Shown: piece after piece, positions 9,036 through 17,393 of the stretch
Numbering within the stretch: position 1 is the first letter of the stretch
How the letters are laid out: every line of letters starts with the position of its first letter
Assembly: GCF_900116385.1 (NCBI RefSeq)
Contig: NZ_FPCI01000001.1
Coordinates: 806,001 to 870,000, forward strand
DNA: 64,000 nucleotides
Origin: Pseudoxanthomonas sp. YR558
GTDB lineage: Bacteria; Pseudomonadota; Gammaproteobacteria; Xanthomonadales; Xanthomonadaceae
Direction: 5' to 3'
Made by a program: the position numbers and the translations under genes
Notes under the pieces: model-generated
What the model saw: only the letters and a program-made list of their open reading frames with translations
Told to the model about the DNA's origin: nothing
Database searches by the model: none

Positions 9036-10595
9036 TCACAAGCGAGGGCGACGAGCCCTGACGGCATTTCCAGGAAGAGCCACCCTTTCCGCCGTTTCGT
9101 ATTCGGCCCTATGGCCCTGGCGCTTAGAGACTTGCTCGCTCAATTGCTCCAACTGAGCCGCCGCCGCTAGAACTTCTTCCTCGCATGCGGCTTCAGCCAA
9201 ATCAGAAGTTACCTCCCTGGCACCTCTAAGCTCCACCGTTCGTTTCTGCAGCGCGGCCAACCGCCTGGCCCGACGTCGCTCCCATTCCTGCGTAGACCAA
9301 ACGCCTCCGGTTCTAGGGAAATCAGCGTCAAACCTCTCCCAAGACTGCTCTGCCATATGGAAGAGCTGCTCTGCTCTTCGCAGTGCGGCCAATCGACTTG
9401 AAAATCGCATCAAACGACGCTTGAGCCGCCCCAGCCCGTTAAGCAACCCGTTGAGGTCGCGACGAAGGCTGGCGTCATCTCCAATCGCCTCGATTCGATT
9501 TCTTAGCTGGCCCAACAGCTGGCGCGTTGTAGTCAGAGCGAGATTCTGACGAACCGCAAAGATCTCAGCCAACTCCTGAGCGGCAATGGCCAGCAGGTCT
9601 CTGATTGAGCGCTGAGGGCCGGGTTGGGCTTCGACATGCACACCCCTGCCCACAAGGCTAGATGCTCGGATGCCGCTGATGCCATGAACTACCAGTCCAC
9701 GCACAGGCGAGACGGGAAGCTGATGAGGGGACCCTCGTTCTTGGCCATCCTTTTGCGCTTGCGCTTGACTGTGTCCAGCCGGCACTGGAGCAGCCCTGCC
9801 CTCTTTCATAGCCTTTTCAAGCAGGCGTTCAAATGCCTCTTCGTTCTCCAGGACGACGCGCGCATTGTCTGCCGCCCTGTCGGTCATGACTCCTTTGCGC
9901 TCAAGTGCCGAAGCCGTCCTTCCCACGTGCTTAGTGGGCGTGCGTGACAATGCTATCGCTTCTCCCCACGCACCTCGCTCCATGGCGGATTCTGCTTGGA
10001 CTTCCAGCCGACGATGGTCGATACGGATATCAAATCCTGCGGACGCCAAGTGCTCATTTATGGTTGACGCGATAGTCTTCCGCACCCATTCGATCTCGGT
10101 CTTGCCAGATACACCACCATCGAGCTCTCGGGTCTTTTCGCCAAAGCCTTCACTGGTGAGGCGGCGAGTGGTCGCCAGCAAGTGGACGTGATGATTCAAG
10201 CCGTCCCTGGAACCGGGGGAGTGGATGCTGGCTTGCAAGGCGAAGCCGTAGCGGCCTACCAGCGCGTGACCAATAGCCTCCGCCAGATCGGAGCGTCGTT
10301 CATCGTTGAGCTCATGCGGTAACGCCACCTCGAACTCTCTTGCGACGGTCGAGTTCCGCCGCGTCTCAGCCGCCTCCGCTGCGGACCAAAGCTCGCTGGG
10401 GACTACAGCCCAATCTGGGGCATCCTCAGGAACAATGCAGAAAGTCTCAACCACTCCCCCACGCCGCCGATAGTCGTGGTGCTTTCCCGTAAGGTGGTCG
10501 ATCAAGAAAAGACCGCCGCGATAGGCAGCGGCAGCAACGGATGAGTCACCACGAGCGCGACTAAACGTTTTAACGCGAGAGTGGAAAATGGCCAT
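9036..10595 (-). CDS. mobA: MobA/MobL (MobQ-type) relaxase
   Basis: This relaxase nicks oriT and pilots single-stranded DNA during mobilization. I set the start at ATG 10595 (MAIFHSRVKT), preceded by GGAG, because this matches the canonical MobA/MobL N-terminus; the frame to 10778 would run through oriT. The 519-residue protein shows the catalytic Tyr25 in AAAAYRGG, and His125 plus the metal-binding histidines His135, His136 and His138 in NHHVHLL. The C-terminal part (about 330-519) is Arg/Glu/Ala-rich and coiled-coil-like. No primase or helicase domain is evident. It reads away from the oriT at 10693-10723. Confidence 0.93.
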   Translation of the reverse strand: MAIFHSRVKTFSRARGDSSVAAAAYRGGLFLIDHLTGKHHDYRRRGGVVETFCIVPEDAPDWAVVPSELWSAAEAAETRRNSTVAREFEVALPHELNDERRSDLAEAIGHALVGRYGFALQASIHSPGSRDGLNHHVHLLATTRRLTSEGFGEKTRELDGGVSGKTEIEWVRKTIASTINEHLASAGFDIRIDHRRLEVQAESAMERGAWGEAIALSRTPTKHVGRTASALERKGVMTDRAADNARVVLENEEAFERLLEKAMKEGRAAPVPAGHSQAQAQKDGQERGSPHQLPVSPVRGLVVHGISGIRASSLVGRGVHVEAQPGPQRSIRDLLAIAAQELAEIFAVRQNLALTTTRQLLGQLRNRIEAIGDDASLRRDLNGLLNGLGRLKRRLMRFSSRLAALRRAEQLFHMAEQSWERFDADFPRTGGVWSTQEWERRRARRLAALQKRTVELRGAREVTSDLAEAACEEEVLAAAAQLEQLSEQVSKRQGHRAEYETAERVALPGNAVRARRPRL

Positions 10596-10692
10596 GCGGG
10601 CTCCGAGATGTGCTCTGCCCTTTATGCCGTGGCTTTTGACTTTGGCAAGCGCATCGCGCCTGGGGTCCAAGGGGCGAAGCCCTTTGCGCACG

Positions 10693-10723
10693 CAATGTCG
10701 TAGACATTGCCTAAGTGCGCTCT
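10693..10723 (+). other. oriT: Putative MobQ-type oriT with nic site
   Basis: An 8-bp inverted repeat (10693-10700 with 10704-10711, loop GTA) is followed immediately by CTAAGTGCGCTC. Oris of the RSF1010/pSC101/pTF1 type have the same layout: an inverted repeat, then a nic consensus close to TAAGTGCGCCCT, cut between G and C. Here the nick would fall between 10720 and 10721. It lies 98 bases upstream of the relaxase start and between the two divergent mob genes, the expected place. Confidence 0.8.
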
Positions 10724-10853
10724 TGCTTATTTCCTTTACGCCCTGTTTTTCAGTATTAGACGATTCCGCGAATTTCAAATTCTCGAAGCCGGTCAGAACT
10801 TGACAAGCCGCTTTTCCCTGATTGACTCAATACCAAAACCGAGGGAGACACGC

Positions 10854-11153
10854 ATGACCGCAACAGAGCACTATCGCGATCAAATTCAACGAGCCACAGA
10901 ACGCTTGACCCAGCTTCAAGCGAGGACTCTGTTGGCCCACCAGCGACGCGAAGCAAAGGCGCAAGGAAAAGCTAAGCGGGAGGAGATGAAACGACGGAAA
11001 CGCGTAGCCGAACTAATTTTTCTGGTCGGCGCCCACGCATTGGACGATGAGGAAATTGTGGGCGCACTGTTAGAGCACACTGCTCGTAGGAACGACGAGA
11101 ACATGCGTGAACTCATTCACGCGAAGGGCTCCGAGCGACTCAAACGCCACTGA
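10854..11153 (+). CDS. TraD/MobC-like mobilization accessory protein
   Basis: This 99-residue protein starts at ATG 10854 behind a GAGGGAG site. It has a long, highly charged helical N-terminus (QIQRATERL and many Lys/Arg/Glu) followed by a block near residues 60-80 (KRVAELIFLVGAHALDDEEI, then VGALLE). This resembles the short conjugal-transfer TraD proteins of MobQ systems, which carry a basic helix and a LGGLV-x-AGL-D-x-LLGALLE pattern. It is divergent from mobA across the oriT. The assignment rests on pattern and context; it may help the relaxase bind oriT. Confidence 0.65.
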   Translation: MTATEHYRDQIQRATERLTQLQARTLLAHQRREAKAQGKAKREEMKRRKRVAELIFLVGAHALDDEEIVGALLEHTARRNDENMRELIHAKGSERLKRH

Positions 11154-11331
11154 AACCAAGCACCCCGCCTACCCCCTTCTCGGACCCGTTTAGGCCGCCG
11201 TCTCGACAAGGGCAGCACACCACAAAGAAATGTGATGCAATCAGCACTGGGGGCAGGCCGGCGTCATGGTGCGACGAGAACTTGACGGCGTTGCCCCCAA
11301 CACCATAAACCGGATAGCAACGGGGGGAAGG

Positions 11332-11631
11332 ATGATGTCCAAGGATGCGGCGGTGTCGGCGATTGAGAGCAGGCTGTGCCTTGAGCTCCGTTACGATGGT
11401 TTCTCACGTTTGGTAGAGGTCCATGCCGTCGGAACGAGCAAAACCGGGGAGCTTTGCATGCGGGTCTACCAAGTGAGCGGCGGGTCTGTGAGCGGCGAAA
11501 GATCCGGCTGGAAGATGATGCTCATAGACAAGAGCTTCTCCGCGCATCTTTCTACGACCCGGTCTGAGGCACCAAGGCCTGGCTATAGGAAAGGAGACCG
11601 GGACATGCTGACAATCTATTGCGAGCTCTAG
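11332..11631 (+). CDS. Small hypothetical protein, WYL-like fold possible
   Basis: The ATG pair at 11332/11335 follows a GGGGGGAAGG site; the longer frame from 11266 lacks one. The roughly 98-residue product begins MSKDAAVSAIESRL, then has an LELRYDGFSRLVEVHAVG strand pattern. This recalls the core of WYL domains (a short helix, then a Tyr-containing strand and a basic strand), found in regulators of defence genes. It lacks a helix-turn-helix. It lies 60 bases upstream of the OLD-type nuclease gene in the same direction and could be co-transcribed. The WYL link is a weak inference. Confidence 0.55.
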   Translation: MMSKDAAVSAIESRLCLELRYDGFSRLVEVHAVGTSKTGELCMRVYQVSGGSVSGERSGWKMMLIDKSFSAHLSTTRSEAPRPGYRKGDRDMLTIYCEL

Positions 11632-11691
11632 CTCGACCACTCACTAGCGCCAAGGATAAACAATCTCATACGGACTGGGAGGCATTGCTCC

Positions 11692-13659
11692 ATGCAGCTA
11701 CTGAGAGCACGCATCAAAAACTTCCGCTCTTTGCGTGATGTTTCCATTGACTTTGAGGCTCACACCGCGCTGATCGGCGGCAATGGCGCAGGTAAGTCAA
11801 GCATCCTCAAGGCTCTTGAGAAGTTCTACTCCACGAGCAAAGTGCTCGACCAAGATGACTACTTCGGCCGCGACATCACTCTACCCGTGGAGATTGAGCT
11901 GACCTTCGGGGCGTTAAGTGCCGGGGAGCAAGAGACCTTTGAAAGCAGGGTTCGTGATGGAACCTTGACGGTATCGAGAGTTTTCGATGGGACGGCCTCC
12001 TCGGGTCGCTACTACGGATCGACTCTCCAAAATCCAGACTTCTCTGCTATACGCGCCATCGGTGGCGCAACTGAGAAGCGATCTGCCTACAAGGCGCTCA
12101 AAGAGGGGACCGCCGCTTACGCCGAGCTTCCCAGTGTCACGAGTGCTGGGCAAATCGAAGCATTTCTACAGGAGTGGGAGCTCGCCCATCCGGATTCGCT
12201 GGCCCTACTGAGGGACGACGGCCAGTTCTTCGGATTCCAGAATGCTGGACGTGGGGCGCTACAGCGCCATACAAGTTTTGTCTTCGTTCCAGCGGTTAGA
12301 GAAGCTTCGCTCGATGCAGCCGATGGAAAATCCAGCGCCATCGGGCGACTGCTTGAGATCGTTGTTCGCAGCGCCATTCTTCAGCGCAAGGATGTGCAGG
12401 CTTTTCAAGAGGAGGTGACAGCTCGCTATCGCGCTCTGGTCGCGCCTGCAAACATGCCCGAACTCGGAGAACTCGCGAACCGCTTAACCGGCGACCTCAA
12501 AAGCCTGTATCGAGACGCTGCTGTGGGCCTCACCTGGCGAGATGTAGCGGATATCGCAGTGCCCCTGCCTGCCGCAGACGTTTCATTGAGTGATGAAGGT
12601 TTCGGTGGCCCTGTTGACCGCCAAGGTCACGGGCTACAGCGTGCCTTTGTTTTCACGCTCTTGCAGCATTTGGCGAAGACCAGCCATCAGACTCCGGCGA
12701 CCGAAGAAGAGACTACGGAGGAAACAGGCCAAACGACACCACTAGCGGCTCCAAGCCTCATCTTAGCCATTGAGGAGCCGGAGCTATACCAACATCCGAC
12801 CAAACAGCGTCACTTAGCGAGCGTCCTGAGAGGCTTGAGCACCGGAAGTCTGCCAGGCGCAACTGGGCCAACCCAGATCATTTTTGGCTCGCACTCACCC
12901 ATGTTCGTTGCGATGGAACGAGCCAACGAGGTGCGGCTTGCTCGACGGTTGAAATCGGCCGATAGCAAGTTCAAGCATGCGCATTTGACTTCGTTGAGCC
13001 TTGCCAACGTTGCTTCGCGCCTAGAAAAAGCAAACAACAAGGCGCCAGGAACTTGGACGGCAGCAACCCTTACCCCAAGACTGCATATCCTCGGGACGGA
13101 ACTCTCAGAGGGCTTCTTTGCCAACGGTGTCGTGTTGGTCGAGGGTAGAAGCGACCGATCGGCACTTCAAGCATGTGCGCGACTGCTAGGCCTCGACTTC
13201 CATGCAGCGGGCATCGCCATCCTTCCCGTCGAGGGCAAGCTTAATCTTGACAGGCCCTACGCAGTCTTCACGGAGCTAGAGATTCCGACCTTTTTAGTCT
13301 GGGACTGCGATCTGAACAAGAAAGAGCCAGTGGCAAATACCGCGCTCCTTCATTTGGCAGATGCCCATGCCAAATATGATGAACCTCTCTCCACTCGCAT
13401 AGCCAAAAACTACGCTTATTTTGAAGACACACTTGAATCAACACTGATTCTAGAGCTAGGAAATGACCTACATTCGCAATGCCTGGGAGAAGCATGCGAA
13501 CCATTTGGCTTAACACCCAGTAGAGAGACTCACAAAATACCGGAGGTCATGCATCGCGTGCTTACCTGTGCGAAAGATAAGGGAACAAGCTCTCCCACGC
13601 TGGAAGCTCTTGTCAACGCGATATGGTTACACCTAGCACCTGATGAAATTCAACTCTAA
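11692..13659 (+). CDS. OLD-family ATPase/TOPRIM nuclease
   Basis: This 655-residue protein combines an SMC/ABC-type ATPase with a C-terminal TOPRIM nuclease. Walker A is GGNGAGKSS at 29-37; Walker B is LAIEEPE with Glu361 and Glu362, followed by YQHP; the switch histidine lies in GSHSP. TOPRIM metal-binding residues are Glu484 in VLVEGRSD and Asp538 and Asp540 in VWDCDL. OLD proteins (P2 Old, Gabija GajA) are nucleases in phage defence. There is no UvrD/GajB-like helicase next to it, so it resembles stand-alone class 1 OLD proteins. The role in defence is inferred. Confidence 0.9.
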   Translation: MQLLRARIKNFRSLRDVSIDFEAHTALIGGNGAGKSSILKALEKFYSTSKVLDQDDYFGRDITLPVEIELTFGALSAGEQETFESRVRDGTLTVSRVFDGTASSGRYYGSTLQNPDFSAIRAIGGATEKRSAYKALKEGTAAYAELPSVTSAGQIEAFLQEWELAHPDSLALLRDDGQFFGFQNAGRGALQRHTSFVFVPAVREASLDAADGKSSAIGRLLEIVVRSAILQRKDVQAFQEEVTARYRALVAPANMPELGELANRLTGDLKSLYRDAAVGLTWRDVADIAVPLPAADVSLSDEGFGGPVDRQGHGLQRAFVFTLLQHLAKTSHQTPATEEETTEETGQTTPLAAPSLILAIEEPELYQHPTKQRHLASVLRGLSTGSLPGATGPTQIIFGSHSPMFVAMERANEVRLARRLKSADSKFKHAHLTSLSLANVASRLEKANNKAPGTWTAATLTPRLHILGTELSEGFFANGVVLVEGRSDRSALQACARLLGLDFHAAGIAILPVEGKLNLDRPYAVFTELEIPTFLVWDCDLNKKEPVANTALLHLADAHAKYDEPLSTRIAKNYAYFEDTLESTLILELGNDLHSQCLGEACEPFGLTPSRETHKIPEVMHRVLTCAKDKGTSSPTLEALVNAIWLHLAPDEIQL

Positions 13660-13867
13660 AGCAGCCAGGCAGTGGGGCCGCCGACCTTTCAGGCTATCTA
13701 AACGAGCGAGCAGCGAACTGCGGCCAGCAGGAAGCAAGGCCGCTTTGGTTGGCCGTCAGAGCGCCCAATTGTTAACGTATCAAATGCAAACAGTGGCCAC
13801 ACACGGAACGAAACCCTGAAGAGTGCCGAGACGTTAGGCGGCACGCTCGTTGAGTAATGCGTCCTTC
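13660..13867. other. Intergenic stretch after the OLD gene
   Basis: No gene is supported here. The sequence lies between the OLD stop and the convergent 43-codon gene and I see no clear terminator. Confidence 0.5.
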
Positions 13868-13999
13868 TTAGCTGCCTTTCTTGTGCTTATGAGGCTTGAG
13901 AGAGGGTGTGTTGCCGGGCGTCTCCTTGTTATCCCGGCGCCGCTGATCGGGCTTCCCCGTCGATTTTGCAATTGGCTTTGGACCAGGCTTGATGGCCAT
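13868..13999 (-). CDS. Very small basic protein (43 aa)
   Basis: A 43-codon frame starts at ATG 13999 directly behind an excellent ribosome site (AAGGAG, 7 bases spacing). The product begins MAIKPGPKPIAK and ends in HKHKKGS; it is strongly basic and rich in Pro, Lys and Gly, so probably disordered and perhaps nucleic-acid binding. I recognise no family. The ribosome site is the main reason to accept it; the longer in-frame start at 14086 lacks one. Confidence 0.5.
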   Translation of the reverse strand: MAIKPGPKPIAKSTGKPDQRRRDNKETPGNTPSLKPHKHKKGS

Positions 14000-14148
14000 A
14001 CGTGGACTCCTTACTTCGGAAGTTTCAGAGGATTGACCTACCGTGCCGCCTAACGTCTGCTTCGGGTCACGCAGCAACAGCTGCATCGACCCACAAAACC
14101 TTACCTAGCTTCCCCAAGCTGCCGCGCCGCTCCCGACTGGGAGGCCAC

Positions 14149-14364
14149 TCACTTAAGCTTGAAGCCCGCCTTCTTGAAGGCGTCTTTGAGCTGCTTCTCC
14201 ACCGCGGCCTTGGCTTGGGTTCTGGCGGTCCGCGTCACGTCCCCATACTTTCCGGTAGCCCCGCACCTCGCACAGGAAATCGTGTCCGAGGGCCGTCGGG
14301 TGCTCGGAACATTGAACTTGTCGCTGCCGCAGCGGCATTTTACGGAAATGGTGCCTGTGGTCAT
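14149..14364 (-). CDS. Small zinc-ribbon protein (ECs_2282-like)
   Basis: This 71-residue protein has a CxC plus CxxC zinc ribbon (Cys10, Cys12, Cys31, Cys34) followed by GATGKYGD and a Lys/Ala-rich helix ending KKAGFK. The layout matches a family of short putative zinc-binding proteins common on phages and islands (ECs_2282 type). A GGAGAG site precedes the ATG. It is leftward, upstream of the 43-residue gene. Function unknown. Confidence 0.75.
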   Translation of the reverse strand: MTTGTISVKCRCGSDKFNVPSTRRPSDTISCARCGATGKYGDVTRTARTQAKAAVEKQLKDAFKKAGFKLK

Positions 14365-14727
14365 CGGATGCTCTCCAGACTAAGGGTCTATGCGAGGATC
14401 ACGTTAGCGACAGCCCGTCGCAAATCCTGAGAACTGCAGACCCGACGAAGAGAAAGCGCGTCATTATTTACCTGCCGTACAGATCTTTCCTAACTTAGTC
14501 ACGCCAGTTGTTAGTTTATAGCAGTTAAACAGTATGCAAATGACTGAAAATTCCAACACACCGCTTCGTGCAAGTGCCTGTATCAATTGAACTTGGCTCC
14601 CGAATCACTACGAGTGCAGATACCCCGCCAGCGGTGAAGGATCCACGTCTCAAGCGTTTGCCTAAGGAAAAAAATAAACAGGCTTTTCGCATTGACGATT
14701 TTTTTGGCCGCCGTATGACTACTTCCA
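14365..14727. other. AT-rich gap before the second integrase
   Basis: No convincing gene. A 66-codon frame at 14568-14768 overlaps the integrase start in another phase and lacks a ribosome site; it could be the eroded N-terminus of that integrase. The stretch is AT-rich and may hold promoters for the flanking divergent genes. Confidence 0.5.
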
Positions 14728-16146
14728 TTGGAACAATGGAAGCAAGACGTGACGAACCCCTACGCTAAATCACTGCAGGCCTACATCGATAAGCCCTCCG
14801 GCTCGCTGGTCATGGAAGACCTCCGGATAGGCCGCATTCGTATCGGGAAGCTAATTGTGGAAGGACGAGAGGCGGCTTACAGCGCTCAAGACCTTATCAA
14901 TACGGCGTGCGACCGGACTGCAAGGGTTCGTAGTGGCAAGCACGGAACCCGCTACCACGACCCTCTGCCAGTTGGCAGTCCAGCGCGCCTCCTCTCCGTT
15001 GAGATAGAAGACTACGCAAAGCATCAGAAGCGTCGCCACTTGAAGGTCGGGACCGTCGAGGCATCAACCCGCACCCTCAACCTCTTGCTTCTGACTTCTG
15101 GTGACGTGCCGGTTTCTCGCATCGACCATACGCACATCGAACGCATGTGGGACTTGCTGCGATGGGCACCGCCTGGACTGGGCACAGATCCTGACCTCGT
15201 TGGCTTGTCCTTTGACCAACTGATTGCCCGCGGCCGGGTGCTCAATGTGCCTGGCGCTGCACGGTCAACGCAGGACAAGCATCAGCGATTCCTCACAGCG
15301 TTCTTCAACCGCCTTATGGCCACCAGGGCAATTCTTCACTCTCCTATGGCGGCGTTCGGTGACATCAAGAAGGATTTGACCCGCGATCCGGAGAGATCCG
15401 GCGCCAACCGGGGGCCCTTCAGCGACGACGAACTCCAGAAGATTTTCGATCCTGTCGTCTTCACCGAGTGGGCGCGTAAGTGGCCGCATCGCTGGTGGGC
15501 GCCCATGATTGGTTTGTATACAGGCGCGCGCATCAATGAGATCGCCCAACTCAAAGTGAAAGACATCGTCAAAGAAGGGGATGTCTGGTGCATCGCGATC
15601 CAACAAACCGTCGATGCTGATTTGGCCAGGAACGAAGGACAGAAATCGCGCCAGAGCCTCAAGGGAAGATCCGCCATTCGGAGGATCCCGATCCATCGAG
15701 CGCTGCTCGATGCAGGATCTCTGGACTTCGTGGACGACATCAAAGCGTGCCGGCACCCTCGTCTGTTCCCTCACCTGTCTGCAGGCGTTAATCGGGCTAC
15801 AGGCGAGACGAATGCTCGGTATAGCCAAGGCCTGCTCAATCAGTTCAGCACATATATGAAGAGCCTTGGTTTCCCGAAGGGCATTGGGTTCCATGGCTTC
15901 AGGCACATACTAGCCACGTATCTGAAACACCGGCGCGTGCCAGATGCCGACGTTGCAGCGCTAACCGGGCACACACCGCGCCAAGACTTCCCAGTGCTAG
16001 GCCAATACAACAACTCGCCCAACCCCTTCGAGCGCACCCGACAACTAGAGGCCTTGGAGGTGTTCCAGCCGCCAGTGGTTCTGCCGCGTTACAAGCGGGG
16101 ACAGTTCGCCAAGGAGTTAGGCCGGGGCGCGAAATTCTACCCCTGA
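14728..16146 (+). CDS. Second tyrosine recombinase, possibly N-terminally truncated
   Basis: This 472-residue frame carries a full catalytic domain: Arg268 in YTGARINE, His389 and Arg392 in HGFRH, His415 in LTGHTP and Tyr427 in LGQYNN. A core-binding domain lies near residues 90-200. The only in-frame upstream start is TTG 14728, without an evident ribosome site, just after an in-frame stop at 14716; the usual N-terminal DNA-binding segment is missing or unrecognisable, so truncation or a frameshift is possible. It sits directly upstream of the retron. It differs from the element integrase and may come from another element. Confidence 0.85.
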   Translation: MEQWKQDVTNPYAKSLQAYIDKPSGSLVMEDLRIGRIRIGKLIVEGREAAYSAQDLINTACDRTARVRSGKHGTRYHDPLPVGSPARLLSVEIEDYAKHQKRRHLKVGTVEASTRTLNLLLLTSGDVPVSRIDHTHIERMWDLLRWAPPGLGTDPDLVGLSFDQLIARGRVLNVPGAARSTQDKHQRFLTAFFNRLMATRAILHSPMAAFGDIKKDLTRDPERSGANRGPFSDDELQKIFDPVVFTEWARKWPHRWWAPMIGLYTGARINEIAQLKVKDIVKEGDVWCIAIQQTVDADLARNEGQKSRQSLKGRSAIRRIPIHRALLDAGSLDFVDDIKACRHPRLFPHLSAGVNRATGETNARYSQGLLNQFSTYMKSLGFPKGIGFHGFRHILATYLKHRRVPDADVAALTGHTPRQDFPVLGQYNNSPNPFERTRQLEALEVFQPPVVLPRYKRGQFAKELGRGAKFYP

Positions 16147-16246
16147 CGCCAGATGGACTTAGAGCGCTGACCTAGGGGCTGACAGAGCTCCAGCGCCCTC
16201 CCCTCTGACGGATGGCCCATAGCGGGATGAAGGCTTGCACAGCAAG

Positions 16247-16387
16247 GGAGAACGCGCTAGGTTTACCCCACACCAGCGACCAGGAGTAGCTCCGGTCTAA
16301 TGCCTGGTCCCTACGGCGTTTTATCAATTTACGTATGCCCGGTCGAAGGCCCATGTCCGACCGGGCATTTCGTATGCGCAGTTCTCC
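16247..16387 (+). ncRNA. msr-msd: Retron msr-msd non-coding RNA
   Basis: The 141-nt region has the retron plan. Repeat a1 (GGAGAACGCGC, 16247-16257) pairs with a2 (GCGCAGTTCTCC, 16376-16387) with one bulged base. After a1 comes TAG, whose G16260 is a candidate branching guanosine. An msr hairpin follows (16278-16284 with 16303-16309, plus an inner GGAG/CTCC). Then comes the msd hairpin with an 11-bp perfect stem (16335-16345 with 16358-16368), a 12-base loop and extra outer pairs. It ends 49 bases before the RT start. Ends are approximate. Confidence 0.82.
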
Positions 16388-16436
16388 TCGGCAATCGGCT
16401 ACGCTTCGCTTCATCTTAGTGAGCGAAAGACGATCC

Positions 16437-17393
16437 ATGACCCCGCAGCCGTTGCGCAAGCTGTTCGATGCCATGTATCACGGGAAATACCGCTTCGAGG
16501 AATTCTTGGCGCTCTCTCCCGAAGAGAACTACAGCCCGGTTCATTGGAAGAACCGCACCATCTATAAGCCATCCAGAGCACTGAAAGACTTTCACCTCTT
16601 CCTAAATGGCTTTGTCCTAGAGCATCTTCCTGTCAATACGTCGGTCTCCTTTGCATATCGCAAAGGCACCACACTGCTGCAAGCAGTCGAGCCGCACGCG
16701 AAAAGCCGAGCGTTCTTCCAGACCGATCTGGAGCGCTTCTTCGACAGCATCACAACTCCGTTGGTTCAAAAGGCCCTGGCGGAAAACGAGACTCCCGTTG
16801 CCGACCTTAGTGACCACCTAGACCACATCCTCAAGCTTCTTACCATCGACGGCCAGCTCCCCATCGGTTATTCCACATCCCCGATCCTCAGCAATGCTTG
16901 TTTGCTCTCCTTTGACCAGCGGCTGGCACAGATTAGCGCCGAACGCGGCTGGGTCTACACCCGCTATGCCGACGACATCATGCTCTCCACACAGGACCGC
17001 GCCGAGCTGTTGGACGCACGCACCGTCATTGAGGACTGCCTCACCACTGAACTGGGTGACGGCTTCAACCTCAACCCGGCAAAGAGCAAGCTGACCACAA
17101 CCGGCCGGAAGATCAAGCTTCTGGGGCTAGTTATTCTCCCTACCGGCAAGATAGCCATTGACCGCGATGTCAGAAACCGCATCGAGTCCTGGATCTACTT
17201 TTATCTTCGGGATAGGTCGCGATTGTCGAGGATATTCGAGGAAACGTATGACGAGGGAATGGAAGAAGGATTAGAGCGCCTCGGCGGCCTCGTCAGCTAT
17301 GCATATGCTTCCGACCACGCCTATCTCGAGAAACTTAGACGCAAGTTCGGAACCACTGTCATTGACAGTTTTCTGCGCAGGTCTGCCCAATGA
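16437..17393 (+). CDS. ret: Retron-type reverse transcriptase
   Basis: I set the start at ATG 16437, giving 318 residues, the normal retron RT size; the longer frame would run through the msr-msd RNA. Motifs are the first catalytic Asp97 in FQTDLERFF, the LPIGYSTSP block (motif 4), the active site YADD (177-180, TRYADDIMLS) and a KLTTTGRKIKLLG block where retron RTs carry the VTG motif. The pattern LQAVEPH just before Asp97 resembles the retron NAxxH motif with Gln for Asn. It should extend msDNA from the branching G of the upstream RNA. Its stop overlaps the effector start (ATGA). Confidence 0.93.
   Translation: MTPQPLRKLFDAMYHGKYRFEEFLALSPEENYSPVHWKNRTIYKPSRALKDFHLFLNGFVLEHLPVNTSVSFAYRKGTTLLQAVEPHAKSRAFFQTDLERFFDSITTPLVQKALAENETPVADLSDHLDHILKLLTIDGQLPIGYSTSPILSNACLLSFDQRLAQISAERGWVYTRYADDIMLSTQDRAELLDARTVIEDCLTTELGDGFNLNPAKSKLTTTGRKIKLLGLVILPTGKIAIDRDVRNRIESWIYFYLRDRSRLSRIFEETYDEGMEEGLERLGGLVSYAYASDHAYLEKLRRKFGTTVIDSFLRRSAQ

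Noticed and set aside
14568..14768. A 66-codon frame before the second integrase
   Set aside because: No ribosome site and no family; kept only as a possible eroded N-terminus of the integrase.
16147..16246. Weak GCGCTG/CAGCGC pairing after the second integrase as a terminator
   Set aside because: Only 6 bp with a long loop and no T-run.
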